Of a DNA stretch of 64,000 bases, positions 25,583 through 33,685 are shown piece by piece. A program made the translations under genes and the position numbers. The notes under the pieces were generated by a model. The model searched no databases. It was not told the origin of the DNA and saw only the letters and a program-made list of their open reading frames with translations. This DNA comes from Nannocystis sp. RBIL2 (GTDB lineage Bacteria > Myxococcota_A > Polyangia > Nannocystales > Nannocystaceae). Position 1 is the first letter of the stretch, and every line of letters begins with the position of its first letter. The stretch lies in contig NZ_JAPNJW010000002.1 in NCBI RefSeq assembly GCF_026626745.1, positions 558,001 to 622,000 on the forward strand, read 5' to 3'.

Positions 25583-26989
25583 ATGAGCAACAATACGTCC
25601 CGGTCCGAGCGGGCGCTGATGAAGGGCGCCCGGGCCGACGTCACCGCCGCGATCGGCAACACCCCGATCGTCCGTCTCAATCACGTCACCGAGGGCCTCA
25701 CGTCCGAGGTCTACGTCAAGCTCGAGATGTTGAACCCGGCTGGTTCGATGAAGGACCGGGTGGCGCTCAACATCATCCGCGACGCCGAGACGCGCGGCAT
25801 GCTGCAGCCTGGCGGCACCATCGTCGAGGCGACCAGCGGCAACACCGGCGCCGGCCTGGCGATGATCGCCTCCACGCGCGGCTACAAGTGCATCTTCGTC
25901 ATGCCCGACAAGATGTCGCGCGAGAAGATCGACAACCTCAAGTCGTACGGCGCCAAGGTCGTGCTGTGCCCCACGGCGGTCGACCCCTCCGACCCGCGCA
26001 GCTACTACTCGGTCTCGCGGCGGATCGTCGAGGAGACCCCGGGCGCCTTCTACGCCAACCAGTACCACAACCCCGCCAACCCCGAGGCGCACTACCTCAG
26101 CACTGCGCCCGAGATGTGGGAGCAGACCGGCGGCGAGTTCGACGTGTTCGTCTCGGGCATGGGCACCGGCGGCACGCTGTCGGGCTGCGGCCGGTACTTC
26201 AAGGAGAAGAACCCGGCGGTCAAGATCGTCGGCGTCGACCCGGTCGGCTCGCTCTACTACGAGTACGTCAAGACCGGCCGGCTCACCAAGCCCTTCAGCT
26301 ACTACGTCGAGGGCATCGGCGAGGACTTCCTGCCGTCGACGATGAACCTCAACATCCTCGACGAGATCGTCCAGGTCGACGACAAGGAGTGCTTCATCAT
26401 GACGCGCGAGCTCGTGCGTCGCGAGGGCATCTCGGTCGGCGGCTCGGGCGGCGCCGCGGTGCTGGGCGCGATCAAGTACGCGCGCACGCTCAAGCAGCCC
26501 AAGCGCCTGCTGGTCCTGCTGCCCGACAGCAGCACCAAGTACCTCAGCAAGATCTTCAACGACGACTGGATGCGCCAGAACGGCTTCCTCGACGAGGACG
26601 AGGCCAGCGGCTACGTCGCCCACATCCTCAAGCGCAAGCCCGGCCGCACGATCACCGCCACCCGCGACACCTCGGTGCGCGTGGCGATCCAGACGCTCAA
26701 GGAGAACAGCATCAGCCAGCTGCCGATCCTCGACGAGCACGGCCGCCACTGCGGCATCGTCAGCGAGCTCGACCTCCTCAACTTCCTCGTGCGCAGCGAG
26801 GGCCGCCTCGACGAGCCGCTGGCCGACCTCGTCAACAGCGACTACGCCACCGTCACCCCGCACACGCGGATCCAGCTGCTGCGCAGCATCTTCAACGACG
26901 CCAAGGTCGTGCTGGTCACCGAGGGCGACCGCCTGCTCGGCCTCCTCACCAAGATCGATCTCATCGACTACCTCGCCTCGCAGCAGTAG
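25583..26989 (+). CDS. cbs: Cystathionine beta-synthase (PLP domain plus CBS pair)
   Basis: 468 residues from ATG 25583, with a GGAGGG ribosome site 5 bases upstream. The fold-type-II PLP domain (about 15-330) has IGNTPIVRLN, the PLP lysine in NPAGSMKDR (Lys57), the substrate loop EATSGNTGAGLA, the phosphate-binding GMGTGGTLSGCGRYF and GGSGGAAVLGA. Two CBS motifs follow (about 340-465: KPGRTITATRDTSVR and DSDYATV-like region), the regulatory pair that binds adenosyl ligands in many homologues. The heme-binding extension of the mammalian enzyme is absent. The enzyme condenses homocysteine and serine to cystathionine in the cytoplasm. It is followed 19 bp later by the cystathionine lyase/synthase gene, forming a transsulfuration operon. 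Confidence 0.93.
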   Translation: MSNNTSRSERALMKGARADVTAAIGNTPIVRLNHVTEGLTSEVYVKLEMLNPAGSMKDRVALNIIRDAETRGMLQPGGTIVEATSGNTGAGLAMIASTRGYKCIFVMPDKMSREKIDNLKSYGAKVVLCPTAVDPSDPRSYYSVSRRIVEETPGAFYANQYHNPANPEAHYLSTAPEMWEQTGGEFDVFVSGMGTGGTLSGCGRYFKEKNPAVKIVGVDPVGSLYYEYVKTGRLTKPFSYYVEGIGEDFLPSTMNLNILDEIVQVDDKECFIMTRELVRREGISVGGSGGAAVLGAIKYARTLKQPKRLLVLLPDSSTKYLSKIFNDDWMRQNGFLDEDEASGYVAHILKRKPGRTITATRDTSVRVAIQTLKENSISQLPILDEHGRHCGIVSELDLLNFLVRSEGRLDEPLADLVNSDYATVTPHTRIQLLRSIFNDAKVVLVTEGDRLLGLLTKIDLIDYLASQQ

Positions 26990-26994
26990 CCCGA

Positions 26995-27011
26995 AGGGAC
27001 ATGTCCGCATG
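26995..27011 (+). promoter_or_regulatory. Ribosome-binding site overlapping a GGACATGTCC palindrome
   Basis: The 19-bp spacer before the cystathionine lyase gene contains GAAGGGACATGTCC, followed directly by GCATGG with the start codon. The likely ribosome site (AAGGGA) is therefore half of the repeat palindrome, and the start ATG lies within a second CATG 8 nt on. Base pairing across the palindrome could hide the ribosome site. Confidence 0.5.
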
Positions 27012-28193
27012 GCAGTCTACGACCCCGCCTCCGATCACGTGCCCGCCGGCGCCCGCTTCGAGACCCTGGCCATCCACGGCGGCCAGCACCCCGAGCCCGT
27101 CACCGGCGCGGTGATGCCCCCCATCTTCCAGACCTCGACCTACGCCCAGCGCGGCCCCGGCGAGCACAGCGGCTTCGAATACAGCCGCACCCACAACCCG
27201 ACCCGCTACGCGCTCGAGCGGGCGATCGCCTCGCTCGAGGGCGGCGCCTACGGCCTCGCCTTCGCCTCGGGCCTGGCCGCCACCAACACCGTCCTGCAGC
27301 TGCTGAGCGCCGGCGATCACGTGGTCGCCGGCGACGACATGTACGGCGGCACCTTCCGCCTGTTCGACAAGGTCCTGCAGCGCCAGGGCTTGCGCTTCAG
27401 CTACGCCGACCCGCTCGACCCCAACACCTTCGCCGCGGCGATCACCCCGCAGACGAAGCTGGCGTGGCTCGAGACGCCGACCAACCCGATGCTCAAGCTC
27501 GGCGACGTCGCCGCGATCGCGGCGATCTGCCGGGCCAAGGGCGTGCTGCTCGCGGTCGACAACACCTTCCTGTCGCCGGCCTTCCAGCGCCCGCTCGAGC
27601 TCGGCGCCGACATCGTCGTCCACAGCACCACCAAGTACATCGGCGGCCACTCCGACACCGTCGGCGGCGCCGTCGTCTGCCGCGACTCCGGCCTCTACGA
27701 TCGCCTCGCGTTCCTGCAGAACGCCGTCGGCGCGGTCCCCAGCCCGCACGACTGCTTCCTGACCCTGCGCGGCCTCAAGACCCTCGCGCTGCGCATGGAG
27801 CGGCACGCCGCCAATGCGGCCGCCGTCGCCGCCCACCTCGAGCGCCACGCCAAGGTCGAGCGCGTGATCTACCCCGGCCTCGAGAGCCACCCGCAGCATG
27901 GCCTCGCGCGCCAGCAGATGCGCGGCTTCGGCGGCATGATCTCGATCTACCTCAAGGGCGACCTCGAGGCCTCGCGCCGCTTCCTCAAGGCAGTGCGTGT
28001 GTTCACCCTGGCCGAGAGCCTCGGCGGCGTCGAGAGCCTGATCGAGCACCCGGCGATCATGACCCACGCGTCTGTCCCCAAGGACACCCGCGATCGCCTC
28101 GGCATCGCCGACGGCTTCATCCGGATCAGCGTGGGCATCGAGCACGTCGACGACCTGATCGCCGACCTCGACCACGCCCTCGCGGCCGTCTGA
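27009..28193 (+). CDS. Cystathionine gamma-lyase / gamma-synthase (Cys/Met metabolism PLP enzyme)
   Basis: 394 residues from ATG 27009. Fold-type-I Cys/Met PLP signature: FETLAIHGGQHPEPVTGAV, the phosphate loop FASGLAATNTVLQLL, DNTFLSPAFQRPLELGADIV and the PLP lysine in VHSTTKYIGGH (Lys209). The C-terminal domain ends with ESLGGVESLIEHPAIMTHAS. The Glu and Ser near the end (ESLGGVESL) fit either the lyase (cystathionine to cysteine) or gamma-synthase, so the exact reaction is not fixed; the location directly after cystathionine beta-synthase favours reverse transsulfuration, i.e. cysteine from methionine. Cytoplasmic, probably tetrameric. A strong terminator follows at 28214. Confidence 0.9.
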   Translation: MAVYDPASDHVPAGARFETLAIHGGQHPEPVTGAVMPPIFQTSTYAQRGPGEHSGFEYSRTHNPTRYALERAIASLEGGAYGLAFASGLAATNTVLQLLSAGDHVVAGDDMYGGTFRLFDKVLQRQGLRFSYADPLDPNTFAAAITPQTKLAWLETPTNPMLKLGDVAAIAAICRAKGVLLAVDNTFLSPAFQRPLELGADIVVHSTTKYIGGHSDTVGGAVVCRDSGLYDRLAFLQNAVGAVPSPHDCFLTLRGLKTLALRMERHAANAAAVAAHLERHAKVERVIYPGLESHPQHGLARQQMRGFGGMISIYLKGDLEASRRFLKAVRVFTLAESLGGVESLIEHPAIMTHASVPKDTRDRLGIADGFIRISVGIEHVDDLIADLDHALAAV

Positions 28194-28213
28194 CCGGCGC
28201 CTGCGCCGACATC

Positions 28214-28260
28214 GGCCGGGGAAGGTCCTCGCGGAGGACGTCCCCGGCCGTTTCATTTCT
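28214..28260 (+). terminator. Terminator of the transsulfuration operon
   Basis: GGCCGGGGA with a bulged extension (AGGTCCTC) pairs with GAGGACG-TCCCCGGCC around a GCG loop, giving a stem of about 15 bp. It is followed by GTTTCATTTCTT. It lies 20 bases after the stop of the lyase gene. Confidence 0.85.
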
Positions 28261-28293
28261 TAAAGGCCAGCCCCGACTGCGCTTGGCATTGGT

Positions 28294-28510
28294 GGACCTG
28301 TCCTTCAGGACAGCCACGCCGACCGTGCTCGGCATATTACCTGGCTTTCAGGACAGCTCTGCCGCTCCACCGCTCGAGCCCGCCAGGCCCGACTCGCACT
28401 CGGCTGGATGGCTGTCTTTCCGGACAGCCTCCCGAGCCGCCGCTCCGCGCGAGCGCCAAGCGCCCCACTGCCACCTGCCTCGACGGATAGCCTGTCTCTC
28501 AGGACAGCCT
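28294..28510 (+). repeat. Four 14-nt hairpin pairs between the operon terminator and the SRPBCC gene
   Basis: CCTG/CAGC cores lie exactly 14 nt apart at 28297/28311, 28340/28354, 28411/28425 and 28491/28505, with a weaker fifth at 28474/28488. Each pair forms a hairpin such as CCTGTCCTTCAGGACAG or CTGTCTCTCAGGACAG with a 4-nt loop. The rest of this 375-bp gap holds the operon terminator and no gene. Confidence 0.85.
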
Positions 28511-28568
28511 CTCGGCCGACCCGACAGCCAGCGTCCGCGGAGTTCGCAGCAGCGACCCGCGCGTCGCC

Positions 28569-29081
28569 TCAGCTCGCCGGGTGCGCCTTCAGCCACTCGC
28601 GGGTGTACGCGAAGTTCTCGGCCATGCTCTTCTCGATCTCGCCGAGCAGGTAGGCCTCGAGCTTGCCGCCGACCAAGGGGATCCGCGCATCGCAGTGCCC
28701 GCGCCACACCCGGCGCAGCTGGCCGCTGGGCAAGGTCTCCCACGTGTACTCGCCGCCGTAGTCGACCAGGTTACCGATCACCGGCACCTGGATCGTCACG
28801 CTGTAGCGGCGCAGCGCCGCGTTGAACTCGCCGACCTCGGTGACTGTCGACGTGCCCTGGAACAGCCGCTTGAGCGCCCCCGGTAGCTCGCGGTCGGCCG
28901 CCAGCTGCAGCTTGCGCCGCACGATCAGGCTCGGGCCCTCGCCTTCGCGCTGCAGGTCGCGCCGCACCACCGTCAGCCGCATGCGCTCGTAGAGCCCGCG
29001 GGCGTAGTCCTCGTCGAAGAAGAACACCTCCCACAGGCGCTCGGGGGAGGTGTCGAACACGTGCTCGATGGTGTGCCGCAC
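28569..29081 (-). CDS. DUF2505 / SRPBCC-like protein
   Basis: 170 residues from GTG 29081 (MRHTIEHVFDTSPERLWEVF). The opening (IEHVFDTSPERLWEVFFFDE) and the length fit the SRPBCC/START-like helix-grip fold, in the branch annotated DUF2505. Later pieces include GTSTVTEVGEFNAALRRYSV, GGEYTWETLPSGQLRRVWRG and the long C-terminal helix VGGKLEAYLLGEIEKSMAEN, which closes the hydrophobic cavity in this fold. It has no signal peptide. Such proteins bind or shuttle hydrophobic ligands; no ligand can be named. It is transcribed convergently with the transsulfuration operon. Confidence 0.78.
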   Translation of the reverse strand: MRHTIEHVFDTSPERLWEVFFFDEDYARGLYERMRLTVVRRDLQREGEGPSLIVRRKLQLAADRELPGALKRLFQGTSTVTEVGEFNAALRRYSVTIQVPVIGNLVDYGGEYTWETLPSGQLRRVWRGHCDARIPLVGGKLEAYLLGEIEKSMAENFAYTREWLKAHPAS

Positions 29082-29405
29082 GCCCGCGAGTGTAGGCCGC
29101 CGACGACGCCATCGACAACGCTGCGCCCGCGACCTGTGACACGCATCCCGGCTCCTGCTCACGCGTCAGGATCGTTGCCTCGGGACAGGCCCGGGATACC
29201 TCGCTACGGGCTCCTGCCCGCTCGGCGGGCAACCCAGGGGCTCAGGGCGTGGCCTCATCCCTCGCCCGCCGTCACGAACGCGACGAGCGTCCACCACCGG
29301 GCAAGCCTCATGGGCCTGCACGACGGGGACGCTCGTGAGTGAGTGGCCGAGCCGCCGGGCGGACCGCGAAGCTCGCGGCCGCCACGGCCTCGCTCCGAGT
29401 CAGCG

Positions 29406-29825
29406 TCAGCTGGTCGGCGCGGCGGCCTCTTCCTCGGCCGGCTTGGGCTCGTTGGCGCGGAACTTCCAGCTGAACGTCGCCTGGCCGTCGCGCTGGTCGA
29501 CCGGGTCGAGGATCAGGCCGTCGATCGCGTCGACGATGCACTTGCTCAGCGACTCGGACGCCTTGGTGCGCTCCTTGTCGGCGACCACGTTGATGATCTT
29601 GCCGGTCTTCTTCTCGACCGTGAAGTTGACCACGACCTCGCCGTCGGTCTTCGGGTCGGTGGTTAGGGCCACGTCGTAGCAGTCCTTGACGGCCTTGTTG
29701 CGCGTCTCGAGGAGGCTGCGGGTGTCGTTCTTGTACGTCTCGGCGTCGCGGGCGACGCAGCTGCACCCCGGCAGGACCGCGGACGCAGCGACGAACAGAA
29801 GGCTCAACATCGTGCTCTTGGGCAT
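29406..29825 (-). CDS. AgmX/PglI C-terminal-domain-like lipoprotein
   Basis: 139 residues from ATG 29825 with an AAGGAG ribosome site 6-11 bases upstream. The signal MPKSTMLSLLFVAASAVLPG ends in a lipobox at Cys21, beside a second cysteine. The domain (about 35-120) has the AgmX/PglI/TonB-C-like pattern: KAVKDCYDVAL, GEVVVNFTVEKKTGKI, SESLSKCIVDAIDGLIL and QATFSWKFRAN; two cysteines in it could form the disulfide common in this group. In myxobacteria such domains occur in gliding and envelope complexes. It follows the OmpA gene by 36 bp on the same strand and is probably cotranscribed. Its exact partner is not known. Confidence 0.78.
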   Translation of the reverse strand: MPKSTMLSLLFVAASAVLPGCSCVARDAETYKNDTRSLLETRNKAVKDCYDVALTTDPKTDGEVVVNFTVEKKTGKIINVVADKERTKASESLSKCIVDAIDGLILDPVDQRDGQATFSWKFRANEPKPAEEEAAAPTS

Positions 29826-29861
29826 CACGAACTCCTTATCTTCGCAATCTCGCGGTGTGAC

Positions 29862-30560
29862 TCACTTGGCGGGCGCGGGCGGCGGCGGCGGCGGGCCACC
29901 GGCGTCCTCGGTCTTGGTCTTCTCTTCGATGACCGTCTTCTCCCCCGACTCGGGGTCGATCGCCACGCGCTTGCGGGTCACGTCCTGCTCGACGATGTTG
30001 AACTCGACGCGGCGGTTGTTCTCTTTGCCCTCTTCCGTCGACTCGTCCGACAGCGGCTTGCTCTCGCCGAAGCCCTTGGCCGAGAACATCTCCTTGGGGA
30101 GCCCGCCCTTCTTGACGAGGTACTCCATGACGGCCTTGGCGCGCTTGTCGGACAGCTTGAGGTTGTACTTGTCGCTGCCCTCGCTCGAGGTGTGACCCTC
30201 GATCGCTATCTTCTTGATGTGGGGGTTCTCCTTGATGACCGAGATGATCTCGGTCATCAGGCCGTCGGACTCGGGACGGATGGTCGCCTTGTTGAAGTCG
30301 AACTCGATCTTCTCGTTGATCTTGATCCGGTTCTCTTCGACCACGACCCGCTTCGGCTTCTCCTGCACGACTTTCGGCTTGGGCGGCGGCGGCGGCGGAT
30401 CGCCGACGACCGACAGAGCGGACGCGTCTTCGAAGATCGTCGGGCCACAGGCCGCGAGCGGAGCGGTCGCCGTGAGCACGAACGAGGCGACGAGCGCGAA
30501 CTTCAGGCCCGACGTGGCCGGGCGGAAGTTCCCGCGATGGGGGTTGCGAGCGAAAATCAT
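29862..30560 (-). CDS. OmpA-family lipoprotein
   Basis: 232 residues from ATG 30560 (MIFARNPHRGNFRPATSGLK). The signal ends in the lipobox APLAAC (Cys38). A Pro-rich linker (six prolines in a row) follows, then an OmpA/MotB peptidoglycan-binding domain: KIEFDFNKATIRPESDGLMT, IEGHTSSEGSDKYNLKLSDK RAKAV and the ENNRRVEFNIVEQ end of the domain, with the Asp and Arg residues that hold diaminopimelate. The C-terminal tail is acidic, then Pro-rich. It would tether the outer membrane to peptidoglycan. Likely first gene of a two-gene operon with the PglI-like lipoprotein. Confidence 0.92.
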   Translation of the reverse strand: MIFARNPHRGNFRPATSGLKFALVASFVLTATAPLAACGPTIFEDASALSVVGDPPPPPPKPKVVQEKPKRVVVEENRIKINEKIEFDFNKATIRPESDGLMTEIISVIKENPHIKKIAIEGHTSSEGSDKYNLKLSDKRAKAVMEYLVKKGGLPKEMFSAKGFGESKPLSDESTEEGKENNRRVEFNIVEQDVTRKRVAIDPESGEKTVIEEKTKTEDAGGPPPPPPAPAK

Positions 30561-30712
30561 GAGGGGTCTCCCGATCGATGGGTAGCGAAAGAACCGCCCA
30601 ATACGGGTTTTTAGGCCGTCCGGGCGTCTTCGCGGGGGCATTTTGAACACATGTCATCGCCGGTGCAACGAAATGACTCGCTCCCCCTGGGAGCCGCGAG
30701 TAGCCTTGTCGC

Positions 30713-31705
30713 ATGCTCGCGCTCTGGAGGCCCCTCCCGGCCGGCCTCGCCCTCCTCGTCGCCGCCCTCCCGCCCGCAGTCGCGGCTGCCCCGGCCGCTG
30801 CGCCTATCCAGCGGCCCACGAACGCGGTTTCGGGAACCTCGGGCCCGGCCCCTGCCCCTGTGGAACCGGCCCCCGCAACAGCACCCCCGGCCGAAGGGGT
30901 GCCAGCGCCGCCGAGTGATGCCGGCGCGAACCCGCCCCAGCCCTCGACAGAGCCCGCCCCGGCCGATCCCGGCGCGGCGCCGGTCGCGCAACCCGCGACG
31001 CCGGCCGAAACGGGGGGTGCACAAACCCCGGGGCTCGCCGAGTCATTGCTCGGTCCCTCGGTCAACCAGCACCCGACGAAGCGCCCCAGCCAGCCGGTGC
31101 AAACCGAGGCCGAGGCCGCTGCCGCCGAGGACGCGGCGGTGGCAGCCGTGTACCGCGACCTGTTCCGACCCAAGCACAACCCCGGCCGGTTTCACATCGT
31201 CGCCCGCGCGCAGTACAGCATCGGAAGCAGCTTCGGCAACAGCGCCCTGTCCGGAAGGACAGGCGGCGCCCAGGTCGACATCGGCCAGAGCTTCAACTTC
31301 ATCGGCTACGCGCTGACGCTGCGCGGCGAGGGCGGCACCATCGATTTCGGCGCCAACGGCCGCAGCCAGATGACGGGGCTCCTCGGCGGCGGTCCCACGC
31401 TGACGCTGGGCCGACTCGGCTTCCTGCAGCGCGGCTACCTCGACTTCCGCGTCGGCTACGACTTCTTCTTCGCGCCCACGCGCGAGCGCCTGCTCGAAGG
31501 CGGCGCCGCCCGCCTGCCCGCCATGCTGCCGCACGGGCCCCGCGCCCAGCTCAACCTCGGCCTTCTGCTGAGCCCCGACCGCTCGCGCAAGCTGTTCCAC
31601 GGGGTCGGCCTCGGCCTCGGCTACCAGGTCCTCGTCGGCTCGTTCCGCGGCGATCTCCCCCCGTCGCAATTCCTGCAGTTCGCCCTCCACTACTCGGGCG
31701 GCTGA
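30713..31705 (+). CDS. Putative outer-membrane protein with Pro/Ala-rich N-terminal extension
   Basis: 330 residues from ATG 30713 (MLALWRPLPAGLALLVAALP). The signal peptide ends near AVAAAPA. Residues about 27-115 are a Pro/Ala/Glu-rich, probably disordered region. From about 145 the sequence alternates like a beta barrel: RFHIVARAQYSIGSSFGNSA, INFIGYALTLRGEGGTID, GLLGGGPTLTLGRLGFLQRG, DFRVGYDFFFAPTRERLLEG and a last strand LQFALHYSGG at the C-terminus. A 14-nt repeat pair (31246/31260) falls in the first strands. Function unknown. Divergent from the OmpA gene. Confidence 0.62.
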   Translation: MLALWRPLPAGLALLVAALPPAVAAAPAAAPIQRPTNAVSGTSGPAPAPVEPAPATAPPAEGVPAPPSDAGANPPQPSTEPAPADPGAAPVAQPATPAETGGAQTPGLAESLLGPSVNQHPTKRPSQPVQTEAEAAAAEDAAVAAVYRDLFRPKHNPGRFHIVARAQYSIGSSFGNSALSGRTGGAQVDIGQSFNFIGYALTLRGEGGTIDFGANGRSQMTGLLGGGPTLTLGRLGFLQRGYLDFRVGYDFFFAPTRERLLEGGAARLPAMLPHGPRAQLNLGLLLSPDRSRKLFHGVGLGLGYQVLVGSFRGDLPPSQFLQFALHYSGG

Positions 31706-31763
31706 GCTCGCCGGCCGGCTGTCGGCAGCAGTGGGCGAAGCGGCGAGCCGCTTTGAAGATGTT

Positions 31764-31804
31764 CCTGAGGACAGGCGAGATCGGACAGGTCGTTCGGACC
31801 AGGT
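31764..31804 (+). repeat. 14-nt repeat units between convergent genes
   Basis: CAGG cores at 31772, 31786 and 31800 are 14 nt apart. A CCTG 8 nt before the first gives CCTGAGGACAGG. The same 8-then-14 arrangement occurs at 19744-19766. The cluster is in the 165-bp gap between a barrel gene and the convergent gene ending at 31871. Confidence 0.65.
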
Positions 31805-31870
31805 TCGAACCGAGCTCGCGTCAAAGACTCGGCGCACACCCTTTGCCGCGCCTGAGCTAACTTCCCCGCC

Positions 31871-32476
31871 TCAGCGGTACAGCCCGGCCCGGGTCGCCCG
31901 AGACAGCGCGCCCTCGAAGCGATCGAGGCCCGCGCGCAGGTGCATCACCAGCCGCTCGATCCGCGCCGACTCCTTGCGAGCCTCCCGGCTGGTGCGGCGG
32001 AACGCGTCCCGTTCCTCGAGCGCCCCGCGGACTGCCCCGACGGACAGGCCGAGCCGCGTCAGCGTCTCCTGGTCGGCCTCGGGCAGGCCGTCGACCATGC
32101 CGAGCCAGTCCCACACGCCGCGGCGGGCGTTGACGAGCGCCAAGTCGACCTCCTCGAGGCGATCGAGGTCGGAGCCGTCGCCGACGTCGACGCGCGCCAG
32201 CCACGGGTTGCGATCGGCGGCCTGCCACGCGCGCACCGCCTGCAGCGGCTCCTCCAGCGCGGTGCGCAGCAGTCGGGTCTCGTCGAACAGGCGGGCCAGC
32301 GCGGGCGACAGGTGGGCGCTCGTCACCGCCGGCAGCTCGGGCGCGTCGGCCAGCGCTCGCAGCTCGCGCGAGAGGTTGGCGCGCTGCCGCTGCGCCTCCA
32401 CCAACGAGCCGATCGGGTGCCGCAGCGACACCCCGATCATCAGCACGAACACGCAGTAGACGAAGAAGACGAGCAC
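31871..32476 (-). CDS. Membrane-anchored hypothetical protein
   Basis: 201 residues from GTG 32476 (MLVFFVYCVFVLMIGVSLRH). One N-terminal membrane segment (residues 1-18), then about 180 residues of strongly helical sequence with frequent Arg, Glu and Leu (SLVEAQRQRANLSRELRALA, FRRTSREARKESARIERLVM), suggesting coiled-coil or helical-bundle structure outside the membrane. No known domain. It starts 7 bases after the stop of the TM2-protein gene and so belongs to the same operon. Confidence 0.62.
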   Translation of the reverse strand: MLVFFVYCVFVLMIGVSLRHPIGSLVEAQRQRANLSRELRALADAPELPAVTSAHLSPALARLFDETRLLRTALEEPLQAVRAWQAADRNPWLARVDVGDGSDLDRLEEVDLALVNARRGVWDWLGMVDGLPEADQETLTRLGLSVGAVRGALEERDAFRRTSREARKESARIERLVMHLRAGLDRFEGALSRATRAGLYR

Positions 32477-32483
32477 GGACCCG

Positions 32484-33041
32484 TCACATGTGCTGCAGCA
32501 CGCGGGCCTTCTGCTGCGTGAACTCTTCGTCGGTGAGCAGCCCGGCGATCCGCAGCTCGTTCAGCTTCTCGATGCGGGCGATGACCTCGTCGACCGCGGC
32601 GGCGCCGCGGGCCGGCGACTCCTGTCCCGAGGGACCTGTCCCTGGGGCCATCTGGCCGGGCGGCTGGGTCCCGGGCGGATAGACGCCCGGGTAGACGTTC
32701 GACGGGTACGCGTGGCCCTGGTGCGGGTAGCCGGGCTGCGGGTACCCGGGCGGGTACTGCGAGAAGTTCGGCGGGTAGTAAGCCGGCGCCGGCGGCAGCA
32801 TGTTGACGACCACGGGCGCGCCGCCCAGCGCGTTGTTGCCGTTGTAGCGGCGGTTGAACTCGTCGCGGTCCATCAACGCGAGGATGATGAACTCGAAGAA
32901 CGCGATGATCGCCGGGATCAGCGTCCACGCGAACGCGAGGTAGACGATGCCCGCGCCTACTTGACCGAGGTAGAACTTGTGCGCTCCCCAGCCGCCGAAC
33001 AGCGGGAAGGCCAGGATCGACGCGATGTTCTTGTCCTTCAT
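32484..33041 (-). CDS. TM2-domain protein with C-terminal SHOCT-like helix
   Basis: 185 residues from ATG 33041 (MKDKNIASILAFPLFGGWGA). The TM2 domain (about 5-60) has the FGGWGAHKFYLGQVGAGIVY motif of the first helix and the second helix AWTLIPAIIAFFEFIILALM with its DRDEFNRRYN end. A 75-residue Pro/Tyr/Gly-rich linker (repeats like YPPGYPQPGYPHQG) follows. The last 40 residues (IARIEKLNELRIAGLLTDEE FTQQKARVL) are a SHOCT-type short helix, common at C-termini of envelope proteins. Its stop/start overlap with the gene upstream is ATGA. A run of 14-nt repeat units (32621-32667) encodes part of the linker. Confidence 0.83.
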   Translation of the reverse strand: MKDKNIASILAFPLFGGWGAHKFYLGQVGAGIVYLAFAWTLIPAIIAFFEFIILALMDRDEFNRRYNGNNALGGAPVVVNMLPPAPAYYPPNFSQYPPGYPQPGYPHQGHAYPSNVYPGVYPPGTQPPGQMAPGTGPSGQESPARGAAAVDEVIARIEKLNELRIAGLLTDEEFTQQKARVLQHM

Positions 33042-33661
33042 CCTTGCCCCTTCACCTCGCCCACTTGAGCTTGTCGCTCCGCCAGCGTGGGAGCCAGCAC
33101 TGCGTCAGGATTGTCTGCCAAGGTGTACACCCACTCGCCGGTGTCGAGGCTGAGGTCCTCGACGACCTCGCCCTGCTCTTTCATGTGTACCAGCGTCGAC
33201 ACCAGCGCCACCTGGGTCCACTTGAGCTCACTCTTGATGCGTTCGAACGTGGTCGGGCCGGTCCCGCGCAGGATCGCCCGCACGCGCCGGCTGCGCTCGG
33301 CGATCACCGAAGGATCGACGCGGGCCGGCAGCGCCGCGGTCCCCGACGAACCCGCCGAGCTCGTCCGCTTGGCGAACGCCAGCACGGCCAGCCCGGCTCC
33401 GGCCGAGAACAACAGGTTGGTCAGCACGAGGCCGAGCACCGAGAACGGGAACAGGCCGAGAGTGATCGCGCCGAGAGCCATGCACGCCGCGCCGCTGCCG
33501 AGCAGCACGCTCCACGGCGTCGCCACGCTGGTCACGCTGCGCGTCGCCAGGGCGCTCGAGAGCGGCGCTGGCGCGGCCTGAGACACGACCCCGATCCCCG
33601 GCTGGACGATCTGGACCCGGCCGTGCTCGACGACCAGGTCGACGACCTTCTGCGCGCTCAT
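33038..33661 (-). CDS. Membrane protein with C-terminal winged-helix-like domain
   Basis: 207 residues from ATG 33661 (MSAQKVVDLVVEHGRVQIVQ). Two hydrophobic segments (about 50-75 and 77-95: ACMALGAITLGLFPFSVLGL VLTNLLFSAGAGLAVLA) are followed by a cytoplasmic part with AERSRRVRAILRGTGPTTFE and IKSELKWTQVALVSTLVHMK, then a beta-wing-like EVVEDLSLDTGEWVYTLAD, a winged-helix pattern. It may sense the membrane state and bind DNA or a protein; no such role is shown. First gene of a three-gene operon with the TM2 protein and a helical membrane protein. Confidence 0.62.
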   Translation of the reverse strand: MSAQKVVDLVVEHGRVQIVQPGIGVVSQAAPAPLSSALATRSVTSVATPWSVLLGSGAACMALGAITLGLFPFSVLGLVLTNLLFSAGAGLAVLAFAKRTSSAGSSGTAALPARVDPSVIAERSRRVRAILRGTGPTTFERIKSELKWTQVALVSTLVHMKEQGEVVEDLSLDTGEWVYTLADNPDAVLAPTLAERQAQVGEVKGQG

Positions 33662-33685
33662 GCTTCGTACAGTAGCATCAAGACT

